Source of the DNA: Spirulina subsalsa PCC 9445
GTDB lineage: Bacteria; Cyanobacteriota; Cyanobacteriia; Cyanobacteriales; Spirulinaceae
Length of the DNA: 64,000 nt
Assembly (NCBI RefSeq): GCF_000314005.1
Contig: NZ_JH980292.1
Coordinates: forward strand, 2,311,725-2,375,724
Direction of reading: 5' to 3'
Position 1 is the stretch's first letter. Every line of letters begins with the position of its first letter. Position numbers and translations under genes: made by a program. Of the stretch, positions 17,581 through 26,884 are shown piece by piece. Under the pieces are notes generated by a model. It saw only the letters and a list, made by a program, of their open reading frames with translations. It ran no database searches and had not been told where the DNA came from.

Positions 17581-17676
17581 AAAGCCATCCCAGAAGGACG
17601 GGGCTTTAGATCCAGGTTGTTTGATCAAACGTTCAACTCCTCTGTCTCGATATGTCGATCATCTTGTTACCCTCCT

Positions 17677-20322
17677 ATGTCCACCCTTGTTATTGTTGAG
17701 TCGCCCACTAAAGCCCGCACTATCCGCAATTATCTGCCTTCGGGATACCGCGTTGAAGCCTCGATGGGTCATATTCGGGATCTCCCCTCGTCGGCCGATG
17801 AAATCCCCGCTAACTACAAGGGCGAGGATTGGGCGCAGTTGGGGGTGAATGTACAAGCCCAGTTTGACCCGTTGTATGTGGTGCCGAAAACCAAAAAGCA
17901 GGTGGTGAAGAGTCTCAAAGAAGCCCTCAAAGCCGCCGATGAGCTAATTCTCGCCACAGATGAAGACCGGGAGGGGGAAAGTATCTCTTGGCACCTGAAA
18001 GAGGTTTTAAAGCCGAAAATCCCCATTAAGCGCATGGTGTTCCATGAGATTACTCAGGAGGCTATTCGGGCGGCGTTAAAGGATTGTCGGGATATTAACT
18101 ACAATTTGGTTCATGCCCAAGAAACCCGGCGGATTTTAGATCGGTTGGTGGGGTACACCCTCTCGCCCTTGCTGTGGAAGAAAATCGCCTATGGCCTGTC
18201 GGCTGGACGGGTGCAGTCGGTGGCGGTGCGGTTGTTGGTGCAACGGGAACGGGAACGGCGGCGGTTCCAGTCGGCGGGCTATTGGGATTTAAAAGCCAGT
18301 TTGGAACAGGAGAAAAGCCCTTTTGAGGCGAAGTTAATCACCTTGGGGGGAAAAAAATTAGTCACGGGGAGCGATTTTGATGCCAATACGGGGAAAATCG
18401 CTCAGGGAAAAGATGTAGTGCTGTTGAATGAACAGGGGGCGATCGCACTCAAAGACCGTCTAGAGGGTAAAATCTGGACGGTGACGAACATTGAGGAGCG
18501 CCCCACCACTCGTAAACCTTACCCCCCCTTTACGACTTCTACCCTGCAACAGGAAGCCAACCGGAAATTAGGCTTATCGGCCCGGGATACCATGCGCATC
18601 GCCCAGAAACTCTATGAGGAGGGCTATATCACCTACATGAGGACGGATTCCGTCCATCTCTCAGAACAGGCCATTACAGCCGCCCGGACTTGCGTAGAGG
18701 AGATGTATGGCAAAGAGTACCTCTCCCCAAAACCGAAACAATACACCACCAAAAGTAAAGGAGCCCAAGAAGCCCACGAAGCCATCCGCCCCGCCGGTTC
18801 TCGCTTTCGTACCCCCAAAGAAACCGGATTAGGCGATCGCGAATTCCGCCTCTATGACCTGATTTGGAAACGCACCGTTGCCTGTCAGATGAAAGATGCT
18901 AAACTCACCCAAATTGCCGTTAATCTGGAAGTCGAAGACGCAGGATTCCGCGCCAACGGCAAGCGCATTGACTTCCCCGGCTTCTTCCGCGCCTATGTCG
19001 AGGGCTCCGATGACCCCGATGCTGCCATTGAAGATCAAGAAGTCATTCTGCCCCCCCTGAAAGTGGGAGACAAGCCAGACTGTAAAGAATTAGACGTAGT
19101 GGGTCATGAAACCCAACCCCCCGCCCGCTATACCGAAGCCTCCCTAGTCAAAACCCTAGAGAGTGAAGGAGTCGGTCGTCCCAGTACCTACGCCAGCATT
19201 ATTGGCACCATTATTGATCGGGGGTATGTGCAGATGCGCAATAAAACCCTGATTCCCACCTTTACAGCCTTTGCGGTGTCTCGCCTACTAGAGGAACATT
19301 TCCCCGATTTAGTCGATACAAGGTTCACCTCCCGCATGGAGCAAACCTTAGATAACATTGCCACCGGGGAGGAACAATGGCTGCCCTACCTAGAGCAATT
19401 CTATCTCGGCGAGAAGGGATTAGAAACTCAAGTCAAAGTACGGGAAAGCCAAATAGACCCCAGCACCGCCAAAAGTGTCATTCTGGAGAACTTAGACGCC
19501 GCCGTTAAAATTGGCAAATATGGACCCTATTTGGAAGTAATGCAGGGGGAAGAAAAGGTCAGTGCTTCCATTCCCCCAGACCTTACCCCCAGTGATTTAA
19601 CGCCCGAACAGGTGCAACTCCTACTCAAGCAGAAAATTGAAGGTCCCGACAGCTTGGGACTCCACGAGGAAACCGGAGAACCTATTTATGTCCTGACTGG
19701 GAATTATGGCCCTTATATTCAACTGGGGGACAAAACCGACGAAAACCCCAAACCTAAACGGGTATCCCTGCCCAAGGGAGTTAAGCCTGAAGACGTGACC
19801 TTAGACATGGCGATGGGGTTATTGTCTCTTCCCCGTTTATTGGGGGAACACCCGGAAACCGGGGCAAAAATTAAGGCCAGCTTGGGGCGGTTTGGCCCCT
19901 ATGTGGTGCATGATCAAGGGAAGGACGGGAAAGACTACCGTTCCATTAAAGCCCCTGATGATGTGCTGACCATCACCTATGAACGGGCTTTGCAACTGTT
20001 AGCCGAACCCAAACGGGGACGGGGGGCGAGTCGAAGCAAGACCAAAACACCATTACGGGAGTTAGGGAATCATCCCGATGATGAACAAGCGGTGAATATT
20101 TATGAGGGGCCCTACGGGATTTATGTGAATCATGGCAAGGTGAACGCAGGTTTACCGGAAGGGGAAACGGTGGAAAGTATAACCTTGGAACGGGCGTTAC
20201 AGTTATTAGCGGAGAAGGCCGCAACGAAGAAAACCACCCGCAAGAAGACCACAACCAAGGCAACCGGGACGAAAAAAACCACAACGAAAAAAACCACCAG
20301 TCGGAAAAAATCCAGTTCTTGA
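17677..20322 (+). CDS. topA: DNA topoisomerase I (TopA)
   Basis: The frame opens at 17617, but [16 protein letters not shown] at ATG 17677 is the normal start (881 aa). TOPRIM domain: E in VESPTKA and the DEDREGE metal site near 95-101. The catalytic tyrosine is Y320 in [10 protein letters not shown]. The C-terminal third has four repeats of the cyanobacterial topoisomerase C-terminal type ([60 protein letters not shown]) instead of zinc fingers. It ends with a Lys/Thr-rich basic tail of about 35 residues that probably contacts DNA. It relaxes negative supercoils. No partner gene is adjacent. Confidence 0.97.
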   Translation: MSTLVIVESPTKARTIRNYLPSGYRVEASMGHIRDLPSSADEIPANYKGEDWAQLGVNVQAQFDPLYVVPKTKKQVVKSLKEALKAADELILATDEDREGESISWHLKEVLKPKIPIKRMVFHEITQEAIRAALKDCRDINYNLVHAQETRRILDRLVGYTLSPLLWKKIAYGLSAGRVQSVAVRLLVQRERERRRFQSAGYWDLKASLEQEKSPFEAKLITLGGKKLVTGSDFDANTGKIAQGKDVVLLNEQGAIALKDRLEGKIWTVTNIEERPTTRKPYPPFTTSTLQQEANRKLGLSARDTMRIAQKLYEEGYITYMRTDSVHLSEQAITAARTCVEEMYGKEYLSPKPKQYTTKSKGAQEAHEAIRPAGSRFRTPKETGLGDREFRLYDLIWKRTVACQMKDAKLTQIAVNLEVEDAGFRANGKRIDFPGFFRAYVEGSDDPDAAIEDQEVILPPLKVGDKPDCKELDVVGHETQPPARYTEASLVKTLESEGVGRPSTYASIIGTIIDRGYVQMRNKTLIPTFTAFAVSRLLEEHFPDLVDTRFTSRMEQTLDNIATGEEQWLPYLEQFYLGEKGLETQVKVRESQIDPSTAKSVILENLDAAVKIGKYGPYLEVMQGEEKVSASIPPDLTPSDLTPEQVQLLLKQKIEGPDSLGLHEETGEPIYVLTGNYGPYIQLGDKTDENPKPKRVSLPKGVKPEDVTLDMAMGLLSLPRLLGEHPETGAKIKASLGRFGPYVVHDQGKDGKDYRSIKAPDDVLTITYERALQLLAEPKRGRGASRSKTKTPLRELGNHPDDEQAVNIYEGPYGIYVNHGKVNAGLPEGETVESITLERALQLLAEKAATKKTTRKKTTTKATGTKKTTTKKTTSRKKSSS

Positions 20323-20345
20323 GTCAACGATCAAGACGTTCTGTC

Positions 20346-20379
20346 GGTTGGGTTGCGCTGTCGCTTTACCCAACCTAGG
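20346..20379. repeat. Dispersed palindromic repeat, copy 2
   Basis: GGTTGGGTTGCGCTGTCGCT followed by TTACCCAACCTA: inverted repeat of the family also at 5944, 22061, 22152 and 60619. It lies just past the topA stop. Confidence 0.7.
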
Positions 20380-20420
20380 GCGATTCTGGGTTTAGCTCAT
20401 CGTCGGGAAGCCCCGCACTG

Positions 20421-20684
20421 TACGTTCGCGTTCACTTCGTGACGCTTCGTGAACGCGAAGCGTTGCGTAGCAAATGTTCTCATTGTGGGTTTGTAACGGA
20501 TAGGGACGTTGCGGCGGCGATGGTTGTTGAGCAACGTTGGGGGTCAAGCTGCCTGGGTCGGAAGAGGTTATCAGGGATGTCCCTAAAAAGACATCTAGAG
20601 CCTCCCGTAGAAGCACCGAAAGCCTCATAGTGATATGGGGAAGCCCGCACCGTACCCCTAGGGTCGGTGTCGGGAGGATGTCAC
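20421..20684 (+). mobile_element. tnpB C-terminal relic with right end
   Basis: The frame 20439-20630 encodes CSHCGFVTDRDVAAAMVVEQ and ends PPVEAPKAS. CxxCG followed by DRDxxAA is the zinc-finger and RuvC-III end of TnpB; the catalytic and first zinc-finger parts are missing. Bases 20421-20470 are a palindromic insertion-like repeat. From 20640 a foldback (GAAGCCCGCACC...GGGAGGATGTCAC) resembles an IS200/IS605 right end and ends TCAC at 20681-20684. The stop codon of the minus-strand neighbour lies within that TCAC. Confidence 0.65.
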
Positions 20685-22030
20685 GGTGTGATTTGATCTA
20701 GGCGATCGCGGGTAAAGCCTTGTAATTCTTGGGCTTTCTCGTAAGATGTAGTGCCTGCTTGGATTCGCTCCAATTCGTTCAAGATCCCCTGCAACTGGGC
20801 TGCTACCCGACTCCGATTCACCTGATCCGGATCATCCGGTGTGGTGGCAATCACCTGTTCTATAAGCTCCTGAGCCTTCAATAACGCTGTGGCAGACTGT
20901 TCCTCGGCCTCCCGACGCAAGCGGATTTGACCCAGATTTTGGGTATATTCTGCAATCAAGGTCTGAGCTTGTAAATACCCCTGACTTTCCTCGGGTGGGA
21001 CTTTCTGCAATTCCTCAATCGCCCGTTCCCAAGACTGCTCAATCTGTTGCCATTTTGTCGCGGGATGGGGCGGATTCTGGCTGCTTTGGGCGGCGTGCCA
21101 AGCAAACTGTTTGGCTACTGTAACTAAGGTACTAGACCGTTCATTACTACTCACCACACCCGCCACCTCCTGAAAATCCCGTTGGTAGGCCTGGAGTTTT
21201 TGTTGAGCATTGCGTCCGGCAAAGGTATCTGGGGGCAGTTGGGTTAATTGATCAATGGCTGCTCGCCAGGACAAGACGGCATTTTGTTGTTCACTGGGAT
21301 TCGCCGCTTTTTGATAATCGAGTTTTGATTCTTGAATGGCTGCCTCGGCCTGTTCAAGTTGTTTCAGGGCATTGGTTTCTTGAAATACTTTCGCTTCCAT
21401 GCGCCCCACGTTTTTCCGCGCTTGCTCAAACTCATCAAAGGTGAACCGCCAAGTACAGCCAAACCAATTACAATAGGTGACGGGTTCGTAGCCTAAAAAC
21501 CATACTGGGAGGGCGTTAAGGTGTTTTTTGGCTTCTGTTACCTTGCGCGCTCCTAGTTCAAAATCTTCTTTACTGGTGGAACGATTCACCAGTTGATCGG
21601 CCTGTTCTACTTTAGAGACGGCTTGGCGATAGTTGGAGTCCATGCTGATAAAACTGGGTAGCAGGAGGAGGGGGGCTGCTTTGGCGACTGGGCGACGAAT
21701 GGGGGGGAAGGGCAGATTAATCACCCAGATCAGCCCAACTAAACTGAGAATGAAGATCACGGGGAATTTTAGCCCATCAAGTGCTGTGGTGGGGGATTGA
21801 TGGGTCTTGGCGGCTTCTGCAATGACTTCATCGCTAAACTGGGGAAAGATATCTTTCACCGTTGCGGCAATTTCGGCTTCTGAGAGTAAGCGACCTGAGC
21901 CGTTCCGCAGTTTGTCGAGGCGTTTACGGACAATGCGGAGTTCTACCTGAGCGTTGAGGGGGGCTAAGGCTGCACATTGTTGGGCTTCTTGGAGCAGCAG
22001 ATTATAGGCGCGAGGGGTAATACGGGGCAT
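20681..22030 (-). CDS. Membrane-anchored coiled-coil protein, unknown function
   Basis: The frame opens at 22084, but ATG 22030 has an AGGAG site 7 bases upstream, and the longer start runs through a dispersed repeat, so 22030 is preferred (449 aa). Residues about 15-80 are a helical domain. One membrane segment follows (FPVIFILSLVGLIWVINL, about 84-101). The rest is a long Gln/Glu-rich helical region predicted as coiled coil, with NWFGCTWRFTFDEFEQA in the middle. The stop TGA is supplied by the terminal bases of the transposon right end at 20640-20684, so the original C-terminus may have been longer. No family recognised. Confidence 0.7.
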   Translation of the reverse strand: MPRITPRAYNLLLQEAQQCAALAPLNAQVELRIVRKRLDKLRNGSGRLLSEAEIAATVKDIFPQFSDEVIAEAAKTHQSPTTALDGLKFPVIFILSLVGLIWVINLPFPPIRRPVAKAAPLLLLPSFISMDSNYRQAVSKVEQADQLVNRSTSKEDFELGARKVTEAKKHLNALPVWFLGYEPVTYCNWFGCTWRFTFDEFEQARKNVGRMEAKVFQETNALKQLEQAEAAIQESKLDYQKAANPSEQQNAVLSWRAAIDQLTQLPPDTFAGRNAQQKLQAYQRDFQEVAGVVSSNERSSTLVTVAKQFAWHAAQSSQNPPHPATKWQQIEQSWERAIEELQKVPPEESQGYLQAQTLIAEYTQNLGQIRLRREAEEQSATALLKAQELIEQVIATTPDDPDQVNRSRVAAQLQGILNELERIQAGTTSYEKAQELQGFTRDRLDQITP

Positions 22031-22060
22031 GGTTGATCTCCTGACGGCTACGGATCTTTT

Positions 22061-22099
22061 TGGTTGGGTTGCGCTGCGCTTCACCCCACCTACGGGATA
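22061..22099. repeat. Dispersed palindromic repeat, copy 3
   Basis: TGGTTGGGTTGCGCTGCGCT, then TCACCCCACCTACGGGATAC. Nearly identical to copy 4 about 90 bases away. Confidence 0.75.
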
Positions 22100-22151
22100 C
22101 TGCGGGGCTTGAGGGTTAAAAATTTCCCCATCTCTCCTGACTTTCGATTTT

Positions 22152-22191
22152 TTGGTTGGGTTGCGCTGCGCTTCACCCCACCTACGGGATA
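22152..22191. repeat. Dispersed palindromic repeat, copy 4
   Basis: TTGGTTGGGTTGCGCTGCGC, then TTCACCCCACCTACGGGATA. Matches copy 3 over its full length. Confidence 0.75.
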
Positions 22192-22204
22192 CTGGGGGAG
22201 GAGT

Positions 22205-23401
22205 CTATGAGGTCAAAACGATTAACTGCCGCTGTTGTAAATGGCGAATCATTCCCAAATCCAGCACCTCCCCCGGACAAAGTTCCTCAATGGTTTGCTG
22301 AGTTTGCCCATTTTCAGCACACTTTTGCATAAAAGTAAACTCATCGTCAGATAAGTTTACAATTTGGTAGTTGTAATCAAACAGACATTTACTTTCCCAG
22401 CCGTCAATGCAGGGATGGAGTTCTGGAATGGCGGCGAGGAGGGTTCTGTCCTCGGACCAATCTTGACGGGGGAGGGGGGGTTTCGTGAGGAAAAACTCGT
22501 AGTGGGTGATGTTTTTGGGGTCGAGGAGTTCGATTAAACGGTAGCGATCGCGCTCCGTCAACCCTTCCCCCCGTGCCATTAACCCAGAAGCCCTACCCAG
22601 TAAGCGTTCCAGTTGCCAGAAACCGGGATTAGAAAACCCCACAAACTCCAAACCTGACGCATCAATCAATTCAAACAGCGTGCGGATGTTGTAGTCCACC
22701 TCTTGGGGATGAACATACATATCGGCAAAACACTGATCACGAGTATTTTCTAAAGACCAGCGTTCCTTTTCCCGTTGCACGAGGGGGTTATTTTCTGGCA
22801 GGGTGGCGAAAATCTCTCGTCCCACCTTCACCCCGTCGGTATAGTCTCCCCTCTGTTGGCCTTGGAGGAGTGCGATCGCCTCCTGCATTAACTGAATTTC
22901 CCAGCGCCCCAACTCTGCATAGACAAAAATATGAAAAATACCCCCCGGTGCTAGTTTTTGGGCTAAGGCTTGAATCCCGGCGATGGGGTCTGGGAGATGG
23001 TGGAGGACTCCCACACAGTTAATCATCTCAAATTCTCCCCCAAGGTGAGTGTCCACTGCCGTTAAATCCATTTGGTGGAACATCACACGGTCAGCCCCTG
23101 ACCGACGACAGCGCTCCTGTGCCACTTCAAGGGTGCCGGAGCTAATATCCACCCCCGTCACCGTTGCCTCGGGGTTTAAATGCACCAGATACTCCGTCCC
23201 TACACCGCTCCCACATCCCGCGTCCAAGATACGGATTTTTGAGGTGTCCGGTTTGCGTCCCGTGCAGAAATTATAGGCTGCGATCCAATTCCAGCGCCAA
23301 TTATACCCCGGTGGTGGTTCGTCTAAAATCGGCTCAGGCGGAAAGGGGTAAGTATCGTAGAGTTTGGCCACCGCTTGGCTAACAGTTTTTGCGTCGGGCA
23401 T
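22205..23401 (-). CDS. Class I SAM-dependent methyltransferase
   Basis: A 398-aa protein. Motif I is ILDAGCGSGVGTEYLV (about 59-74), followed by the VTGVDIS acidic loop and NCVGVLHHLPDP (about 129-140). The N-terminus (YDTYPFPPEP...) and the long C-terminal part (about 190-398) are typical of cyanobacterial type-11/12 methyltransferases whose substrates are unknown. It ends in a small helical domain. Start ATG 23401. The next gene upstream (proA-like, 23542) is on the same strand. Confidence 0.85.
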   Translation of the reverse strand: MPDAKTVSQAVAKLYDTYPFPPEPILDEPPPGYNWRWNWIAAYNFCTGRKPDTSKIRILDAGCGSGVGTEYLVHLNPEATVTGVDISSGTLEVAQERCRRSGADRVMFHQMDLTAVDTHLGGEFEMINCVGVLHHLPDPIAGIQALAQKLAPGGIFHIFVYAELGRWEIQLMQEAIALLQGQQRGDYTDGVKVGREIFATLPENNPLVQREKERWSLENTRDQCFADMYVHPQEVDYNIRTLFELIDASGLEFVGFSNPGFWQLERLLGRASGLMARGEGLTERDRYRLIELLDPKNITHYEFFLTKPPLPRQDWSEDRTLLAAIPELHPCIDGWESKCLFDYNYQIVNLSDDEFTFMQKCAENGQTQQTIEELCPGEVLDLGMIRHLQQRQLIVLTS

Positions 23402-23541
23402 GGCTTAAGGGTTAAGTGTGAGGTCAACAGATCCAGATTAGATTCAGAGGGGACTTTGAGCAAGGGGCATGGAGGATGGGGGAATTGCCTATTTCCCCAT
23501 GCCTTGACTTCTCACTTGGGGTCTTAACTTGTCAAGATTGC

Positions 23542-24849
23542 CTATTCCCTATTCCCCCTTCTCTCCCCTTTATCTTCTCTCCGACCTTGCCCCTGTACCA
23601 CTTGTTTAACGGTGGTGAAACTTTCTAGACTGATTAAACCCCGTCGTTGCCCTTTTTGATTGGAAATGCCTAAAAAAACGGAATCACCCCGTTGAGGATT
23701 GCGGGTAAACCGGGGGGAGGAGTTAATGTAAATCAGGGCGCTGTTGATTTCTTGGGCGAAATGGCGACTTTCTAAGTAGGACTCTGTCACTAAACAGTCG
23801 GCATGGCCGCTACTATGTTCGTTAATCCAGGCGATCGCACCCTCTAAATCTGGCACCATCTTAAAGGCGACGATTTTGGTTAAATAGGCTAGATCCCATT
23901 CTGCCTCTTGAACAGGTTTTAACAGGTCAGGAAATTCGGCCACCAGTGACTCATCACCCCGTAGTTCAAAGCCTTTTTCTTGTAAATCACTGAACAACCG
24001 CATCAAATAGGACAGTTTTTGCCCTTCTTGAATTAATACCTTTTCAATGGCATTGACCGCATCGGGTTCTCCTTCGTGGCTGTCGAGAATCATCCAGCGC
24101 ATTAAATCTAAGTCGCCACTGGGGGAATAGTAAAGGTAACAGTTGCCCAAAGCAGAACGCAAGACCGGAGCCGTTGCCCATTGGCTGACCTGTTGGACTA
24201 AACTGGCGCGTCCGTAGGGGAGAATCAAGTTGAGATAGTGATCTTGGGTGACTAATTCTTGGATGGGGGTTCCGGTTTCGGCGGGTATAATCTCAATGCT
24301 ACTGGGGGGCAGTTGGGTTTCTGCGATCGCCTCTTGGATGATTTGGGCGATAATTTCTGCCGTGTGGCTGGATTCGGTACTCCCCCGCAGAATCAACGCA
24401 TTGCCCGTTTTGAGGGAAAATCCGGCGGTGATGGCGGCTAATTCGGGGAACGCTTCATAAACTAAAGCAATCACCCCAAGGGGCATCAATTGACAGTAGG
24501 TTTGGGAGGTTTCTAGGGGGTGGGGCGCATTCATCAAGCGCAAAATGGGATCTGAGAGTTCCGCCAAGCGTCGCAGGAGGCGGATGGTTTTGTGCAGGCG
24601 TTCTGGGGTGAGTTTGAGCCACTCTTGTACAATCTCAGGGATGGCCATTTCTCGACTGGCTTCTAAATCGAGGGTATTGGCTTCGAGAATTTCCGCTTGA
24701 GCGCCTTCGAGCATTTTAGCGAGGGTTTGAATGCCCCGACTGCGCTCTACTCCGCTTAAGGTATCCAGTTCTAAGGAGGCGTGATAAGCGCGTTGGACGG
24801 CCAACTGAACGGGGGATAGGGAGTTCTGGGAGTTGTCTAATTCCATCAC
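23542..24849 (-). CDS. ProA-like glutamate-5-semialdehyde dehydrogenase homologue, catalytic Cys missing
   Basis: 435 aa, aligned end to end with ProA (gamma-glutamyl phosphate reductase): LMPLGVIALVYEAFPELAAI, ETGTPIQELV, and the C-terminal SSPRFTRNPQRGDSVFLGIS. Three key places deviate. The nucleophile motif PGVCNAxET is PDAVNAIEK (V265 in place of Cys), the usual YEARPN is YEAFPE, and the conserved HxDG segment reads SALGNC. The protein is therefore unlikely to catalyse the normal NADPH reduction; cyanobacteria often carry a second, canonical proA. Start ATG 24849. It lies 7 bases after the 130-aa gene and is probably co-transcribed with it. Confidence 0.8.
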   Translation of the reverse strand: MMELDNSQNSLSPVQLAVQRAYHASLELDTLSGVERSRGIQTLAKMLEGAQAEILEANTLDLEASREMAIPEIVQEWLKLTPERLHKTIRLLRRLAELSDPILRLMNAPHPLETSQTYCQLMPLGVIALVYEAFPELAAITAGFSLKTGNALILRGSTESSHTAEIIAQIIQEAIAETQLPPSSIEIIPAETGTPIQELVTQDHYLNLILPYGRASLVQQVSQWATAPVLRSALGNCYLYYSPSGDLDLMRWMILDSHEGEPDAVNAIEKVLIQEGQKLSYLMRLFSDLQEKGFELRGDESLVAEFPDLLKPVQEAEWDLAYLTKIVAFKMVPDLEGAIAWINEHSSGHADCLVTESYLESRHFAQEINSALIYINSSPRFTRNPQRGDSVFLGISNQKGQRRGLISLESFTTVKQVVQGQGRREDKGERRGNRE

Positions 24850-24856
24850 CTTGCTG

Positions 24857-25249
24857 CTAACGCCGATAGGATAACCAAACCATAAAAGCCGGGAGAAGAG
24901 CGAGTAATACGGCTAACATTACCCAAAAAATTACACTGAGTCCAGACGGCGATCGCAGAGCTAAGGGCAACCAGACAATCAATAACATAACAATAATCGT
25001 TAAGGCAATGGGTAAATAGCGATCGCTTACAGAGGGATTCGCTGTCACCCACCGAGTCCCTGTCCAGCGCCAAACCCGTTTATAAGGATAGGTCGTAGAC
25101 AGTTGTTCAATGGTTTGACCTGTCTCATCCACCACAAAAATCTGCTGACACCGATTACAGCCTAGGGCTTCTGTGAGGACAATAGGCTGCAATAATCCTT
25201 TCCGCCGACAGGGACAAGGGTATTCATGGTTTAAGTTGATTTTCTGCAC
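24857..25249 (-). CDS. Zinc-ribbon plus two-TM protein, unknown function
   Basis: A 130-aa protein. The N-terminus has a four-cysteine pattern (CPC at about 12-14 and CNRC at about 31-34) that suggests a metal-binding ribbon. The C-terminal half has two membrane segments (PIALTIIVMLLIVWLPLAL; SVIFWVMLAVLLALLPAF). It is immediately upstream of the proA-like gene with a 7-base gap, so likely one operon. Family not named. Confidence 0.7.
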   Translation of the reverse strand: MQKINLNHEYPCPCRRKGLLQPIVLTEALGCNRCQQIFVVDETGQTIEQLSTTYPYKRVWRWTGTRWVTANPSVSDRYLPIALTIIVMLLIVWLPLALRSPSGLSVIFWVMLAVLLALLPAFMVWLSYRR

Positions 25250-25386
25250 GTTCTGGGGTTAGAGCAAGAGAACAGAAGTTTTTCACTTAGCATCATGTTA
25301 TCGAATCTCTTCTCAAAACGGTTGCACAAATGCAACAGCAAAGGGTTTCAGGAGAAAATACTGAAACCCTTTTTAGAGTTCTTTTA

Positions 25387-25458
25387 AGCGGGTAACGCGA
25401 TTCGAACGCGCGACATTCACCTTGGCAAGGTGACGCTCTACCCCTGAGCTATACCCGC
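25387..25458 (-). tRNA. tRNA-Gly (GCC)
   Basis: 72-base cloverleaf on the minus strand: acceptor GCGGGTA/TACCCGC, anticodon GCC (plus-strand GGC at 25424-25426), T-arm with GTTCGAATC. Confidence 0.97.
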
Positions 25459-25542
25459 AGTAAATTTGAGTCACTCTTCTTATAGTCCCACAAATCACAA
25501 CCTTTGTCAAGGGGTTGGGTCAATTTTTCTCCCTCCTAGATT

Positions 25543-26136
25543 TTAAGCCTGATTAACTTGCCCAGTTTTTTGACCCGGTAAGAGATCCTCACCTGTGGGA
25601 GCAGGGAGTGCAGGATTAGCGTCTTCTACATAGGAATAGGGAGGAATGGTTAACTCGTGGCGCATTTGCTTCATCAGATTAGCCATTTCTAGAGCATTCA
25701 TGGCATAACTCCAGCCTAAATTGCTCTTAATCCCTGCGCGTTCTAACGCTTGCTGCATGGTGTCCGTTGTTACCACACCAAACACCACCGGGACTCCGGT
25801 TTGAAAACTGGCGGCGGCAATACCTTTAGCCGCTTCCCCCGCCACAAAGTCAAAATGGGGAGTTTGTCCCCGAATCACAGCCCCCAAACAAATCACGGCA
25901 TCGTAACGCCGAGACAGGGCAGCCTGACGAGCTACCATAGCAACTTCAAAACTCCCCGGCACCCAGAAATAATCGACCTGTGTTCCGTGGGGATTAATGT
26001 CTATCCCATGACGTTTTAGACAGTCTTGGCATCCGGCCAGTAGTTTTCCGGTTACAAGGTCATTAAAACGACCAATCACAATCCCAAAACGAAGGGATGC
26101 CGGGTCTTGATGGAAATTTCCCTCAAATACTGCCAT
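25543..26136 (-). CDS. ribH: 6,7-dimethyl-8-ribityllumazine synthase
   Basis: A 197-aa protein; the core is full length (about 160 aa) with a C-terminal extension of about 30 residues ([20 protein letters not shown]). Signature segments: [43 protein letters not shown] (active-site His in PHFD), and [19 protein letters not shown]. It condenses 5-amino-6-ribitylaminouracil with dihydroxybutanone phosphate in riboflavin synthesis and normally forms icosahedral assemblies. Start ATG 26136. psbZ lies upstream on the same strand. Confidence 0.95.
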   Translation of the reverse strand: MAVFEGNFHQDPASLRFGIVIGRFNDLVTGKLLAGCQDCLKRHGIDINPHGTQVDYFWVPGSFEVAMVARQAALSRRYDAVICLGAVIRGQTPHFDFVAGEAAKGIAAASFQTGVPVVFGVVTTDTMQQALERAGIKSNLGWSYAMNALEMANLMKQMRHELTIPPYSYVEDANPALPAPTGEDLLPGQKTGQVNQA

Positions 26137-26256
26137 GAGTGCCTCAATAATTGAATGTGCCGATAACGATTAGGAGAATGGTCTGGGCGGGCGATCGCAT
26201 AATCGAGCGCGAACCACCCCACCCCATTGACGGGATGGGGTATTCCCAGCCATGGG

Positions 26257-26445
26257 TTAAACCACTAAAAAGTTCAGAACGCCCACCACAATCACTAGGA
26301 CTAACCATAGACCAGAACTTAGGAAAATCAATCTTTTGGATTGATCCCAGTTTTGAGGAGTGGCATAAGCGACCGGAACCCCAATCACCATTGCTAAAGA
26401 CAAGAAAACGAGTCCGGCTAACGCCAATTGAAAGAGAATAGACAT
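26257..26445 (-). CDS. psbZ: Photosystem II protein PsbZ (Ycf9)
   Basis: 62 aa with two membrane helices ([20 protein letters not shown] and [18 protein letters not shown]) joined by a short loop ([12 protein letters not shown]), the normal length and pattern for PsbZ. It sits at the edge of the photosystem II core. Start ATG 26445. Confidence 0.95.
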   Translation of the reverse strand: MSILFQLALAGLVFLSLAMVIGVPVAYATPQNWDQSKRLIFLSSGLWLVLVIVVGVLNFLVV

Positions 26446-26667
26446 TTTATTATGCTCCCAGTACAGCTATGAACAGAGATTAAAAAAACAGTTCAGCAGA
26501 ATCCCCCCCATTGGGCATCAAAATTCCGCTTGATTAGTACGGTACCAAATATTGACCCGTTACACAAGACTCAGGGAATGCAGCGCAACGCTAGAATGAT
26601 CTAGGCTAGATGGTTTTGAACATCCCCCTTGAAGGCACCGAGAAGAGAGGCCTAAAAAAGCTAAACC

Positions 26668-26699
26668 AAAAAAAAGCTAGCTCGTTACCAAGCTAGCTC
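26668..26699 (-). terminator. Second terminator of the candidate small RNA
   Basis: On the minus strand, AGCTAGCT TGGTAACG AGCTAGCT followed by eight T. Stem arms 26675-26682 and 26691-26698. Confidence 0.75.
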
Positions 26700-26703
26700 T
26701 TTG

Positions 26704-26771
26704 AAAAAGCACCCGGGAGTCTGTCCTTGTTTCGACCCCGAGTGCTTCCTCTTACTTTCTCCTCACACTCG
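26704..26771 (-). ncRNA. Candidate small RNA ending in a hairpin terminator
   Basis: No ORF, but a complete transcription unit: a promoter at 26778-26805, then about 68 bases ending in a stem (AAGCACTCGGGG... with ...CCCGGGTGCTT, about 13 pairs with two G-U) followed by TTTTT at 26704-26708. A second terminator lies at 26668-26699, giving a longer form of about 104 bases. The 5' segment contains GTGTGAGGAG, the exact complement of the ten-base core CTCCTCACAC of the cyanobacterial small RNA Yfr1. A function in pairing with Yfr1 or similar sequences is inferred. Confidence 0.6.
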
Positions 26772-26777
26772 ACTATT

Positions 26778-26805
26778 AGAATAACCGAATATTTCCGGTT
26801 GTCAA
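26778..26805 (-). promoter_or_regulatory. Sigma-70 promoter for the candidate small RNA
   Basis: On the minus strand, a perfect -35 TTGACA (26800-26805), a 16-base spacer and a -10 TATTCT (26778-26783). Confidence 0.65.
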
Positions 26806-26884
26806 GCCATTCTGAGGGAAAATTAGCGCGATATTAAGGATTCATGACAAAAGCACAAACTTCTTTACATCTCCCCTAACCCCT

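Larger units (their letters stand above)
17254..17676. other. Intergenic region before topA with a tnpB-like relic
   Basis: Apart from the palindromes at 17261-17281 and the decayed tnpB start at 17485-17580, the region holds the topA promoter area. A foldback AAAGCC...GGCTTT lies at about 17581-17607. No intact ORF is convincing. Confidence 0.5.

Noticed and set aside
25543-26256. FMN riboswitch before ribH
   Set aside because: No RFN element is visible in the 120-base spacer between psbZ and ribH.
26755-26790. Yfr1 small RNA on the plus strand (CTCCTCACAC)
   Set aside because: The ten-base core is there, but no plus-strand promoter, no 5' hairpin in the right place and no terminator follow it. 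The minus-strand reading has all three, so I report the RNA on that strand.
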